A stretch of 64,000 nucleotides of DNA. Origin: Bryobacter aggregatus MPL3 (GTDB taxonomy: Bacteria > Acidobacteriota > Terriglobia > Bryobacterales > Bryobacteraceae). Position numbers and translations under genes: made by a program. Location: NCBI RefSeq assembly GCF_000702445.1, contig NZ_JNIF01000003.1:434001-498000 (forward strand), read 5' to 3'. The notes under the pieces were generated by a model. That model saw only the letters and a list, made by a program, of their open reading frames with translations. It searched no databases and was not told the origin of the DNA. Shown here piece by piece: positions 18,652 to 27,177 of this stretch. The number at the start of each line of letters is the position of its first letter. Position 1 is the stretch's first letter.

Positions 18652-19029
18652 CTAGCGCTGCGAACGCTGCCAGTCGAGCATCAATCTATCAAATTTTTGG
18701 CGCTGTGTGGTGTCGAGCAAGCGGGCAATACTTTCGCGGCCATGCACACGCACTTCTTCCATCTGGGCGCCCAGAGTCTGCAGGTATTTGAAATGATCGT
18801 CCAACAAAGATTCCACTTGTTGTTGCTGCTTATCGGACAACTTGAGTTCTTTGTTAAAGTATTCGAGCATCTCTCTGCGATCCATTTGGCGCATCGCGCG
18901 TGCGGCAGGAGAAAAAATTCCGCGAGAAGCCAGCTTCATCGTCAGGGCGCCGGTCGCGGAGCCTGCGAGAAAGACAGCGAGTAATGCGGTGATGACTTTA
19001 GGATGGGTCCAGGAGACGCGCTCAGTCAT
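18652..19029 (-). CDS. Spy/CpxP-like periplasmic stress protein
   Basis: A 125-residue protein with one N-terminal membrane anchor (VITALLAVFLAGSATGALTM) and a helical periplasmic part. The helices carry the pattern MDRREMLEYFNKELKLSDKQ and a second repeat-like helix around LLDTTQRQKFDRLMLDW, as in heavy-metal sensor and LTxxQ proteins (Spy, CpxP, CnrX). It is the third gene after an ECF sigma factor and an anti-sigma-like protein, with 14 bases from the latter. It probably senses or buffers envelope damage for that circuit; the link is inferred from order. Confidence 0.62.
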   Translation of the reverse strand: MTERVSWTHPKVITALLAVFLAGSATGALTMKLASRGIFSPAARAMRQMDRREMLEYFNKELKLSDKQQQQVESLLDDHFKYLQTLGAQMEEVRVHGRESIARLLDTTQRQKFDRLMLDWQRSQR

Positions 19030-19043
19030 GGTGACGATGCCGG

Positions 19044-19553
19044 CTACTGATTGTACGTCGTGAGTTGCACGAGGGTGGCGCCGCGGTCTTCGTCACGGCT
19101 ACTCGATTCCATAATGGGCAATCCGTCGCCATCGGAGGCGAGGATCGCGCCATGCACCACTCGTTCCACCGGAATGGTGGCAACGCTTGGAGGTTCGGGC
19201 GGAGCGGTATCAAGGAAAGTGGCGGCGAACAGCAGCCCCGCCAGCCCGAGCGACGCATAGACCAAGCGGCGCCCAAAAGGCTCCAGGAAGAAACTCCAAA
19301 AACTGGGGGGTCCATTTTCAGCTTCAATCCGGGCCAACACACGGGAGTAGAAGCCAGGTGCTGGCTCCAAGCTCTCGATCTCGTCCGGTGCAACGGACAG
19401 TGTTTCGCGGATGAAACGAGAAATTTCAATCATGGCAGTAACTTCTTCACGCGCAGCGGGGTTCCTTTTCAGGTAAGCCCCGGCCGTAGAGTGATCGTCC
19501 GGCAGTTCCCCGCTTTCGATCACACCTTCCAAGCCATCTTGTAGTGGCTCCAT
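19044..19553 (-). CDS. Membrane anti-sigma-like protein
   Basis: A 169-residue protein with a cytoplasmic N-terminal half, a single membrane helix (LVYASLGLAGLLFAATF) and a short periplasmic tail. It follows the ECF sigma gene at 19734 and precedes the Spy-like gene, the arrangement of a sigma/anti-sigma pair. It has no His/Cys zinc motif, so it is not a canonical ZAS-type factor. It could still bind the sigma factor through its acidic N-terminal helices. Function is inferred from position and topology. Confidence 0.6.
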   Translation of the reverse strand: MEPLQDGLEGVIESGELPDDHSTAGAYLKRNPAAREEVTAMIEISRFIRETLSVAPDEIESLEPAPGFYSRVLARIEAENGPPSFWSFFLEPFGRRLVYASLGLAGLLFAATFLDTAPPEPPSVATIPVERVVHGAILASDGDGLPIMESSSRDEDRGATLVQLTTYNQ

Positions 19554-19733
19554 ATTGTGCCTCTTCCCTCGAATTCAAGTGGATTGCTCTGGCTGCCCGT
19601 CAGTTGTCAGGAACTCTTACTCGTGGAGTTCTCCGCAACCCGGCATTCGATACCAGAACACGCCATGCCCTTTTCAACAGCCCCTATTTGCCGGCCTCAC
19701 CCGGCGGATACCAACAGCAAACAGCAAGACAAA

Positions 19734-20474
19734 CTACGGCGTCGATGCGCCCGGCCGCTTGAGCAGTCTTTGTGCCGCTTTGAGCAGTTTTTGCCGGGCC
19801 CGGAATAACTTTACTTTTACCGTATTTTCATTCATGCCGGTACGTTGGGCCAATTCCTCGACGGAATGTCCTTCCACTTCCTTTAAAAGGATGAGCGTCC
19901 GGTCTTCCTCGGAGATTTTTTCGAGCATCTTCAGGAGAAGATCCCGCTGCGCCAGCCGGACATCGGCGGCCACATTGGTATCCCGGGTGAACTCGGAATT
20001 CTCCATCAGCTTCGAATCGTCTTCGGAAATATCACTTTCGTAGACGAGCTTACGTACCCTCTTTTTGCGGAGGTAGTCGTAGCACTCGTTTACGGTGATC
20101 TTGTAGATCCAGGTCAGGAGAGAGCTGCGCGAGTCAAAGTTGCCGACCGAGGAATACACCTTGGTGAAAACCTGCTGAGCAATATCTTCGGCGTCGTTGC
20201 GATTGCGCAGGATGCCGTAGATGATCGAAAACACCTTGTTCTGGTAGCGTTCGACCAACTCACGAAACGCCAACTCGTCACGTTTTTGAACGCGTGCGAC
20301 GAGGAGCGCTTCTTCACTTTGGGATCGGTCCACAGCCTTAAAGGGACGTTGCTTCACCGCGACGGCTGGAATCGGAAGGACTTCTGTTAGCCCGCTCATG
20401 TCCTCATGGACGTAGCTGCTATTCCGCACGTTTCGACGATCTGCCTTTACCTCATGAAGATAGCAGACGGACAC
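19734..20474 (-). CDS. ECF RNA polymerase sigma factor
   Basis: An RpoE-like sigma factor of up to 246 residues. Region 2 is seen in AFRELVERYQNKVFSII, AEDIAQQVFTKVY and SSLLTWIYKITVNECYDYLR. Region 4 is in EEDRTLILLKEVEGHSVEELA and MNENTVKVKLFRARQKLLKA. The N-terminal extension is longer than usual; an internal Met at 20399 (MSGLTEVLP) may be the true start, giving 221 residues. A 180-base gap separates it from the anti-sigma-like gene. Confidence 0.9.
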   Translation of the reverse strand: MSVCYLHEVKADRRNVRNSSYVHEDMSGLTEVLPIPAVAVKQRPFKAVDRSQSEEALLVARVQKRDELAFRELVERYQNKVFSIIYGILRNRNDAEDIAQQVFTKVYSSVGNFDSRSSLLTWIYKITVNECYDYLRKKRVRKLVYESDISEDDSKLMENSEFTRDTNVAADVRLAQRDLLLKMLEKISEEDRTLILLKEVEGHSVEELAQRTGMNENTVKVKLFRARQKLLKAAQRLLKRPGASTP

Positions 20475-20553
20475 CTTAAGCTACAGAGTCTGCGACTTTT
20501 GGTGGACCGAACACATCCTATATCCTATATTGGTAGAGGAGAAGACCACGCAA

Positions 20554-20877
20554 ATGATTCAGCTGACAGAACGCGCCACGGAAAAAGTGAGTGAGATTTT
20601 GACCTCGCAGGACCCGCAGCCTTCGGGTTTGCGCATCGCCGTCGTAGGCGGCGGTTGCTCTGGATTTACCTATTCCATGGCGTTCGAGAATACGCCGGGA
20701 ATGCTCGATAAAACCTATGATTTCAAAGGCTTGAAGGTATTCGTCGACCAAGCCAGCATGCTCTACCTGGACGGCGTCGAAGTCGACTATGTCGAATCGC
20801 TCGAGGGTTCAGGATTCAAGTTCAATAACCCGAACGTAAAATCCACCTGCGGTTGCGGTTCCAGCTTCCAGGCCTAA
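20554..20877 (+). CDS. erpA: A-type iron-sulfur carrier protein (ErpA/IscA family)
   Basis: A 107-residue A-type carrier that delivers Fe-S clusters to apo-proteins. The three conserved Cys are present: Cys35 in GGGCSGF, and Cys99 and Cys101 in STCGCG. The ATG at 20554 is favoured over an in-frame TTG 24 bases upstream because GAGGAGAAG lies about 9 bases before it and the length fits. It is divergent from the ECF sigma gene. The choice between ErpA and IscA cannot be settled by eye. Clients in this window would include complex I and the Fe-S nucleases. Confidence 0.85.
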   Translation: MIQLTERATEKVSEILTSQDPQPSGLRIAVVGGGCSGFTYSMAFENTPGMLDKTYDFKGLKVFVDQASMLYLDGVEVDYVESLEGSGFKFNNPNVKSTCGCGSSFQA

Positions 20878-20945
20878 CGAAACGCTTCCCTGCCTCATCC
20901 GTCTCACGGAGTAGTGCAGCAGTAGAAGTTAAAAAACGCTTATAG

Positions 20946-20993
20946 AGAACGCCCGTTCTTGCTCTTCCCCCGAAGCATGAGAACGGGCGTTCT
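20946..20993 (+). terminator. Long hairpin downstream of erpA
   Basis: A 14-base perfect inverted repeat (AGAACGCCCGTTCT at 20946-20959 and AGAACGGGCGTTCT at 20980-20993) with a 20-base loop lies about 70 bases past the erpA stop and 30 bases before murQ. It has no long T-run after the stem, so it is a weak intrinsic terminator at best. A regulatory or mRNA-stabilising hairpin is the alternative. Confidence 0.5.
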
Positions 20994-21022
20994 TGCGTCT
21001 GCGGTGCGATCCTTGAATTGGC

Positions 21023-21913
21023 ATGAAGTTCGAGACGCTCCTCACCGAACAGGCAAACCCCGCCTCCGCGCACATTGATCGAGTGGACACCCTCGAGATG
21101 GTGCGCATCATCAATGAAGAAGATAAGAAGGTCGCCCTCGCCGTTGAGGCGGCGTTGCCGCAAATTGCGGCAGCCATTGACGCCATCGTGCCGAGGATGC
21201 GCGCGGGGGGAAGGCTGTTCTATACCGGCGCCGGCACCAGCGGCCGGCTTGGTGTCCTTGATGCGAGCGAATGCCCGCCCACCTATGATGTCTCCCCGGA
21301 ACTGGTGCAAGGCCTGATCGCCGGCGGCGACACCGCGCTGCGGAAAGCAGTGGAGGGAGCCGAAGATTCGCGGGAACTCGGCGCGCAGGAGCTTCTGGCC
21401 ACCGGCTTCCACAGCCAGGATACGCTCTGCGGCATTGCCGCTTCTGGCCGGACGCCTTATGTCCTGGGCGCGATGGCCGCGGCCCGGGAACTGGGCGCCC
21501 TCACCCTCGCACTCAGTTGCTCACCGAATTCCCCACTCAGCCAGGCGGCAGAAATTGCCATTGAAGTTCTGCCCGGACCAGAAGTCGTCACCGGTTCCAC
21601 CCGGATGAAGGCGGGCACGGCAACCAAGCTGGTGCTGAACATGCTCTCAACTGGGGTGCTGATCCGGCTCGGTTATGTGTTTGGGAACCTGATGGTGAAT
21701 GTGCAGCCCACCAACGAAAAGCTGGTGAATCGGGCACTGCGGATCATCATGCAAGCCACCGGAACGGACCGCGACGCAGCAGAGAAGTTATTTGAGGAGA
21801 GCGGACGTGTTGTGCGAACGGCAATTGTCATGGGACGCTTGAAAGTGACACGGGCGGAAGCCGAATCGCGACTGGCAAGAGCCGGCAATCGCGTGGCCGA
21901 CGCACTGCTGTAA
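21023..21913 (+). CDS. murQ: N-acetylmuramic acid 6-phosphate etherase
   Basis: A 296-residue SIS-domain lyase that splits the lactyl ether of MurNAc-6-phosphate to GlcNAc-6-phosphate during cell-wall recycling. Hallmarks are the N-terminal TEQANPAS, FYTGAGTSGRLGVLDASECP in the active site, and GPEVVTGSTRMKAGTATKL. Length is normal (about 298). It is followed after 14 bases by murA, so recycling and new synthesis of amino-sugar precursors are probably co-expressed. Confidence 0.95.
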   Translation: MKFETLLTEQANPASAHIDRVDTLEMVRIINEEDKKVALAVEAALPQIAAAIDAIVPRMRAGGRLFYTGAGTSGRLGVLDASECPPTYDVSPELVQGLIAGGDTALRKAVEGAEDSRELGAQELLATGFHSQDTLCGIAASGRTPYVLGAMAAARELGALTLALSCSPNSPLSQAAEIAIEVLPGPEVVTGSTRMKAGTATKLVLNMLSTGVLIRLGYVFGNLMVNVQPTNEKLVNRALRIIMQATGTDRDAAEKLFEESGRVVRTAIVMGRLKVTRAEAESRLARAGNRVADALL

Positions 21914-21927
21914 AAGCGCAAACCTAC

Positions 21928-23184
21928 ATGGACAAATTTCGGATCATCGGACGTACCCCACTGAGCGGCGCACTCGCAGTCAGCGGATCGAAAAACTCTT
22001 CCCTTCCCGCCATCGCGGCCTGCCTCCTCACGGAGGAACCAGTCACACTGCATCGCATCCCGGAGGTGCGCGACATCGGCACGATGTTGAAGCTGCTCGA
22101 ATACAACGGGGCCAGCGTCGAGCGGCTGCCCAGTGGCGCGATCCGCATTCATGCGGCGAAGATCACGAATCCCGAAGCCCCTTATGACATCGTCAAAACA
22201 ATGCGCGCTTCGTCTCTCGTGCTCGGTCCGCTGGCGGCACGAACCGGCGTGGCACGAGTTTCGATGCCCGGGGGATGCTCAATCGGAGCCCGTCCCATCA
22301 ATCTCCATATCAATGGGCTCGAGCATCTGGGCGCAACCGTCAATCAGGAACACGGCTATATCGAAGCAGCGGCGCCGGAGGGATTGCGCGGCAATACTGT
22401 ACATTTCGAGCGCATCACCGTCACAGGAACAGAAGACCTGATGATGGCAGCGGCGCTGGCAAAAGGAACGACGGTGCTCGAGAATGCCGCGCGCGAGCCG
22501 GAAGTCGTAGACCTGGCCCACCTGCTCACCAAAATGGGCGCCAACATCACAGGAGCCGGCACTTCGCGCATCGTGATTGAGGGCGTCACCAAGCTCCACG
22601 GCGCCGAGCATGAGATCATCCCGGACCGGATTGAAGCCGGCACCTTTGTCATCGCCGGCGTGATGACCAACTCTGAAATCATTGTCAGCAACTGCGTCCC
22701 GGAGCATTTCGCTTCGTTATTGACCAAGCTGCGGCAGGCGGGCGCCCGCGTGGAAGAATCGGCCGACGCGGTGCAGATCCGTCCCGTGGGCAAGCTGCGC
22801 GCGGTGGACATGACAACTGAAGAACACCCGGGCTTTGCCACCGATCTACAGGCGCAATTCATGGCCTTGATGACCGGAGCCACTGGCATCAGCTTTGTCA
22901 CCGAGAATATTTTCGAGAACCGCTTCATGCACGTCCCGGAACTCGCCCGCATGGGAGCCAACATTCGCATCGAGGGCAAGCAGGCCATTGTCGCCGGCCC
23001 CAGTACCCTCACCGGCGCACAGGTGATGTGTAGCGACCTGCGGGCCAGCGCATCGCTTGTACTGGCGGCGCTTGTCGCCGAAGGCGAATCGATTCTCGAT
23101 CGTGTGTATCACGTGGATCGTGGTTACGAGAAGATTGAGTCCAAGCTCGCCGCGGCGGGCGCAAATATCGAAAGGGTTGCCTAA
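21928..23184 (+). CDS. murA: UDP-N-acetylglucosamine 1-carboxyvinyltransferase
   Basis: A 418-residue enzyme that transfers enolpyruvate from PEP to UDP-GlcNAc, the first committed step of peptidoglycan synthesis. The N-terminal SGSKNSSLP (catalytic Lys) and the active-site loop MPGGCSIGARPI with Cys117 are present; a Cys there predicts fosfomycin sensitivity at the target. DLRASASLVLAALVAEG near the C-terminus carries the conserved Asp-Leu-Arg. The stop overlaps the rhodanese start by one base. Confidence 0.96.
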   Translation: MDKFRIIGRTPLSGALAVSGSKNSSLPAIAACLLTEEPVTLHRIPEVRDIGTMLKLLEYNGASVERLPSGAIRIHAAKITNPEAPYDIVKTMRASSLVLGPLAARTGVARVSMPGGCSIGARPINLHINGLEHLGATVNQEHGYIEAAAPEGLRGNTVHFERITVTGTEDLMMAAALAKGTTVLENAAREPEVVDLAHLLTKMGANITGAGTSRIVIEGVTKLHGAEHEIIPDRIEAGTFVIAGVMTNSEIIVSNCVPEHFASLLTKLRQAGARVEESADAVQIRPVGKLRAVDMTTEEHPGFATDLQAQFMALMTGATGISFVTENIFENRFMHVPELARMGANIRIEGKQAIVAGPSTLTGAQVMCSDLRASASLVLAALVAEGESILDRVYHVDRGYEKIESKLAAAGANIERVA

Positions 23185-23549
23185 TGAAACACAATTCTGG
23201 TTTTCTTGCCCTGGTGCAGGATGCGAAGTCCCGCGTTGCTGAAATCGACGTCGAACAGTACAAGAGCTTGGTTGCCTCGGGGGACCCGCATGTTCTGGTC
23301 GATGTTCGCGAAGAGAGTGAGTTCAACGCTGGCCATGTCAAAGGCGCGCTGCACCTCAGCAAAGGGGTCATCGAACGGGACGTCGAGACCAAAGTGCCGG
23401 ACAAGGGCACCAAGCTGGTGCTGTATTGTGGCGGAGGCTTCCGATCGGCGCTGGCCGCAGACAACTTGATGAAGATGGGTTATACACAACCCATCAGTCT
23501 CGACGGCGGCTGGCGGGCGCTCAAGGAATCTGGCCTTCCGCTCGACTAG
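23184..23549 (+). CDS. Rhodanese-like sulfurtransferase
   Basis: A 121-residue single-domain rhodanese. VLVDVREESEFNAGHVKGA is the CDC25/rhodanese entry motif, and the active-site loop is YCGGGFRS, with the Cys poised to carry persulfide. No signal peptide, so cytosolic. It is translationally coupled to murA (TAATG), a pairing with no obvious biochemical link. The stop overlaps the convergent gene at 23546 by 4 bases. Confidence 0.88.
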   Translation: MKHNSGFLALVQDAKSRVAEIDVEQYKSLVASGDPHVLVDVREESEFNAGHVKGALHLSKGVIERDVETKVPDKGTKLVLYCGGGFRSALAADNLMKMGYTQPISLDGGWRALKESGLPLD

Positions 23550-23851
23550 ACGAATAGAATGTCAAAGAGCCGGTAGGCCATGAAGAGCAGGCAGGCGTAC
23601 TCCATCACCTGGATGAGCTTTAAGATCCAACCGGACATGAATTCGAAACGCAACAGCAGCGCGCAGATAAAAGCGGTATAGACGACATTTGCATCCATAC
23701 CGTCTGGGTAGAGTTGCAGATGGAGCAAGACCAGACCGTAATAAACCATGGGCCAGTTCCCCTCATGCGTCCGCGAGGCATAGCGGAAGTAGACAACGCC
23801 GAGTGTCATCGCCAGAAGAATACAGGTGCTGAGCCAATAGCCATCAATCAT
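23546..23851 (-). CDS. Small integral membrane protein, unknown
   Basis: A 101-residue protein with three to four hydrophobic helices (STCILLAMTLGVVYF, WPMVYYGLVLLHLQLY, VVYTAFICALLLRFEF, MEYACLLFMAYRLFDILF). I do not recognise the family. It begins 6 bases after the stop of the outer-membrane barrel gene and is probably the last gene of the cytochrome/barrel operon. It could be a membrane partner of that system, but the sequence shows no heme or metal ligand pattern. Confidence 0.6.
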   Translation of the reverse strand: MIDGYWLSTCILLAMTLGVVYFRYASRTHEGNWPMVYYGLVLLHLQLYPDGMDANVVYTAFICALLLRFEFMSGWILKLIQVMEYACLLFMAYRLFDILFV

Positions 23852-23857
23852 GCAGTC

Positions 23858-25825
23858 TTAGAATGACCATAATACGCTGGCGTACGCAGTATGCGCCCGG
23901 TAATCCTGCTGGGACAGTACTTTCTCCGCGTAGTTGTAATATTGATACCCGAGATTCCAGCGCCACTTTTCCCGGAGCTGCACGCTCAGCCGCATTTGCG
24001 GCGATACAAAAGTGAGAGGAAAAGACTGCGCGGCGATCAAGGCTGGAAGCATCGTGTACTCCTCCCGAGCCCGCCCACCCCGATCTTTCGTGAGCGCATA
24101 GCCTCCATAAAGATCCACCTTCTTTAAGAGGGCCAGCCGGACGCCCGCATGAGAAGCGTGGAGATTGGAGACATAGTAGGAGCGATCTCCCGTCACAAGA
24201 ACAGAATCGCGAAAGTAGGCAAGCCCGCTGAGCGTGTCGAGATGCAGCTTCTGGTAGCCAAAATCCACAGCCAGGCGCGTGTTGGGTGTCCAACTCGCAT
24301 CGGCACTGTAGTTACGGCTCCGTGAGGACGCGTGGAAGAGGCTGGCGGAATTGAAATTGAGATTCGTCCGCGCCTGCGTGGCTAGCCGGAACAACTTCCG
24401 CTTGTACTCGATGCGAGCGCCAAACGCATGATAATCCTTCTCGCTCGTCGGGGCAAAGGGATGGTCCTGGCGGCCCAACTCCCCGTCCGCAACAATCGTC
24501 AACCCCTTGCGAGGACGAAGGCGAAAACCAGCTGTCACCGCGTGCAACCGGTTCGTCTGCTCCCCTTTGATCGCATCGAGAAGGTTCAGGTCCCCCACCG
24601 TTTCTGTCGAACGCACCCGCCGTTCGCTGAACTGATACCCGCCCTGGACCGAAAGCCAAGGCCGGATGGCATAGTCCAGCACGGTCGAGTTCGTCACCAT
24701 GCGGATCCCGAGAAACTGGAAGTTCAGCAAGGTCGAATCGAGCGAGTTATTGGTGAACTGCCGGATCTTGTTATCGCCATCCATCTTCGTCTGGTTGTAG
24801 GCGGTGGAGTTGGTGATGCTGAGACTTGCGGTGGGAAAGAGAGAAAGACTCCCATTTGCCGAGGTGATCGGACGCCGGGCATTGCCATAGACCAGAGTCT
24901 GGACATTCCGCGTGGTGCCCCGCAAAGTACCGGCACCAAAATCGTCATAGAGGAAGTGGCGTGCCCCAGCCGAGTGCGTGAAGCGCCCATTGACGGCGAA
25001 CCATTTTCCTTTCTCGGTGAAGAGATTCACCCGCCAGTGGGGTGTAATCCCGTGATACGGCTCGTCGCGGCGCAGCCTGGAGAGTGTCGTATTGGTGACG
25101 GTGGGATCCAGCGGGATCCCCGGAGTGGTGAGCAATCCGGTGCTGTCTTCTTTGAAAATCTCCCAGCCTCGTTGCCAGAACAACTTCATGCCGGCCGCCT
25201 GGACTTGCCCGCCGAGGCGATACTCCGTTTGCTCCCTGCGGATTTGCTCAAAGAACGGAAAGAGATTGCCGCGCGCATCAAAGAGATTTGCAGTCGACAG
25301 CGCAGGTCCATTCTGGACATTGCGCGAAAAGCCACCGTAGAACTGGAAGCGGGACTGGGGGAACAGGGTCAACTGATGGTCCTGCATGCGGCGTTGGAGA
25401 TTCTGCAGATGTTGCCCATAGGCGAGGGTCAGTCCTGGATTGAAGTAGTCGTTCAGACGCCAGTTCATCTCATAACGAAAGCGGCGATTCTTCTCCAGAC
25501 GAAGGTTGGCAAACTGATAGGGGTCGTTGCCCAGCCCCTGTGCATTCACCAGAAACTCGTCGAAGTACCTGCCCTTCCCATCGCGGGAATGGATCGAAAG
25601 TGAAGTCTGGAGCAGGCGCAGGCCGTTGCGAAAGTTCACATCGCTGCGGTACTTCTCCCGATTGCCCTCAATGCCTGCAAAGCGGTATCCCAGTTCAAAG
25701 GACTGCCGGATGTTGTAGCCGGAAAAGGAATCCCCACGCGAGTGGCCAACGTTTTCAGGAGTAGGAGCAACGGTAGGTTGCGCCAAGAGCGTCCATGGGA
25801 AGATCATCCACCAGCAGCGTTTCAT
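23858..25825 (-). CDS. MtrB/PioB-like outer-membrane beta-barrel of an electron conduit
   Basis: A 655-residue protein with a signal peptide (MKRCWWMIFPWTLLA, cleaved near AQP) and then repeated amphipathic beta-strands with alternating aromatic residues, ending in aromatic Phe (SVLWSF) as outer-membrane barrels do. It is made from a start overlapping the stop of a decaheme cytochrome gene by 4 bases. That pairing and size fit the barrel of porin-cytochrome complexes that hold a decaheme wire across the outer membrane. The CxxC near the mature N-terminus seen in Shewanella MtrB is not evident. The assignment relies mainly on context and topology. Confidence 0.7.
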   Translation of the reverse strand: MKRCWWMIFPWTLLAQPTVAPTPENVGHSRGDSFSGYNIRQSFELGYRFAGIEGNREKYRSDVNFRNGLRLLQTSLSIHSRDGKGRYFDEFLVNAQGLGNDPYQFANLRLEKNRRFRYEMNWRLNDYFNPGLTLAYGQHLQNLQRRMQDHQLTLFPQSRFQFYGGFSRNVQNGPALSTANLFDARGNLFPFFEQIRREQTEYRLGGQVQAAGMKLFWQRGWEIFKEDSTGLLTTPGIPLDPTVTNTTLSRLRRDEPYHGITPHWRVNLFTEKGKWFAVNGRFTHSAGARHFLYDDFGAGTLRGTTRNVQTLVYGNARRPITSANGSLSLFPTASLSITNSTAYNQTKMDGDNKIRQFTNNSLDSTLLNFQFLGIRMVTNSTVLDYAIRPWLSVQGGYQFSERRVRSTETVGDLNLLDAIKGEQTNRLHAVTAGFRLRPRKGLTIVADGELGRQDHPFAPTSEKDYHAFGARIEYKRKLFRLATQARTNLNFNSASLFHASSRSRNYSADASWTPNTRLAVDFGYQKLHLDTLSGLAYFRDSVLVTGDRSYYVSNLHASHAGVRLALLKKVDLYGGYALTKDRGGRAREEYTMLPALIAAQSFPLTFVSPQMRLSVQLREKWRWNLGYQYYNYAEKVLSQQDYRAHTAYASVLWSF

Positions 25826-26739
25826 CGCAGGAAACTCGGATTGGAATTCGAACCGTGGATGCGCGTATGGCAGGCAGTACAGTTCTGATACTTCGGATCG
25901 GTGAGGGAATGGGTCGCAGGAGTGAGCTGGATGCCATCGGCCTGACGCCCAAAACTCCCCGCGCCGTTATGGCACTCGAGACACATCGGAAAGACTTGTG
26001 GCCGCTTCAAGAGCCGGGCATTCATGCTGCCATGCGGCAGGTGGCAACTGCTACAACCGTCCACCCGCAGTACCGCGTGCTCGAATACAAAGGGCCCCCG
26101 TTTGTCGGTATGGCATTTCAGACAAGGCTCTTCATTCTGGAGACCTTGCGCCACCATGCGCGGACGAGCCGCCATCTTCCAGGTGGGCGTGTCCGCTCCA
26201 TGCGGGTTGTGGCAATCGGAACATTGCATAAAACCCTCATTGAGCCGATGCTTCACCGGCATGGAGAACTGCGCCCGTACGTTGGAATGGCAACTGTAGC
26301 AGAGCTCAGTCTGCGGCTTGGCGAGGAGGAGCTTCGGAGTCGCCGCCTTGTGAATGGAATGGCAGCGATTGCAGACGATGTCTGCCGTCGTGTGCGAACT
26401 GCGGCGAAGATTCGCGCGGCCCAACTGCTGTGCATGACAGCTCAGACACTGGTCGAGAACAGCTTTGGGTGCGAGGGTGGAAAAGGCGACAATTTTTGCC
26501 TTGTCGCCTCTGGCTTCGGCATGAGCTTTTCCCGGGCCATGGCAACTTTCACAACCCTTTTGCTCGAATTTCAGCTTGGCGTCAGACTGTGATTTGAAGT
26601 GCGCATTGCGGAAAAATCCAGCGGAGATATCGGGATGGCAAGCTTGGCAAACGGGAGTTCCGGCATAGCCCGCAGGCTGTCCGAACATCGGAATACATGT
26701 GGCAAAAATGACACACAGCCCGTGTAATAGTCGTTGCAA
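25822..26739 (-). CDS. Decaheme c-type cytochrome (DmsE/MtrA-like)
   Basis: A 305-residue periplasmic cytochrome with an N-terminal signal (MQRLLHGLCVIFATCIPMFG) and ten CxxCH heme-attachment sites: CQACH, CESCH, CLSCH, CNRCH, CYSCH, CSDCH, CLKCH, CSSCH, CLECH and CTACH. Size and heme number match MtrA/DmsE proteins, which sit inside an outer-membrane barrel and pass electrons between periplasm and exterior. The barrel gene follows with a 4-base overlap. No outer-surface cytochrome (MtrC/OmcA type) is encoded here. The direction of electron flow cannot be told from sequence. Confidence 0.9.
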   Translation of the reverse strand: MQRLLHGLCVIFATCIPMFGQPAGYAGTPVCQACHPDISAGFFRNAHFKSQSDAKLKFEQKGCESCHGPGKAHAEARGDKAKIVAFSTLAPKAVLDQCLSCHAQQLGRANLRRSSHTTADIVCNRCHSIHKAATPKLLLAKPQTELCYSCHSNVRAQFSMPVKHRLNEGFMQCSDCHNPHGADTPTWKMAARPRMVAQGLQNEEPCLKCHTDKRGPFVFEHAVLRVDGCSSCHLPHGSMNARLLKRPQVFPMCLECHNGAGSFGRQADGIQLTPATHSLTDPKYQNCTACHTRIHGSNSNPSFLR

Positions 26740-26760
26740 CAGAATCCCCCGCTTGCGGAA

Positions 26761-27003
26761 TTATACGGCAGGGGGCTTGGTTTCGCTCTCCTCTTTTTGC
26801 ACTGGGGCTTTCTCGCGCGCCGCTTTGGCCTTCGCCCAGGCAATCCATTTTTTTAGAAAGCGATCCAACCACGGAAATTCTTCCGCGAGTATCATCAGGC
26901 CTGGAATGAGGAAGATCCAGCCTGGCATGATCGGCAGGATCAATCCGATAATGCCCAGTATCACCAGGCCAATCCCCATGAGGTAACGAAGGAACTTCTT
27001 CAT
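26761..27003 (-). CDS. PGPGW-type small membrane protein
   Basis: An 80-residue protein with two closely spaced membrane helices (LMGIGLVILGIIGLILPIMP and WIFLIPGLMILA) joined by a PGW turn, then a basic amphipathic helix and a Glu/Lys-rich tail. This matches the PGPGW family of small transmembrane proteins, whose role is unknown. The Met at 27003 (MKKFLRYLMG) is chosen over a frame opening at 27063 because the extra 20 residues are not membrane-compatible. It may be the first gene of the cytochrome operon (21 bases before the cytochrome start). Confidence 0.68.
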   Translation of the reverse strand: MKKFLRYLMGIGLVILGIIGLILPIMPGWIFLIPGLMILAEEFPWLDRFLKKWIAWAKAKAAREKAPVQKEESETKPPAV

Positions 27004-27177
27004 TGCGAATCTATTTGACGTGTGGAGCGCAGCCTGCGGTCCAAAAACAGGAATCTGAAACAACTTTGCAACAAAATGTCTCCAACCACCTCGCCTATAG
27101 TACTAGTAGAAAGCGGTGTAACCACGCGAGCATTCTCCTTGACCTCTCTGAGACCCACCTGTAGATTGGAGGAGACA

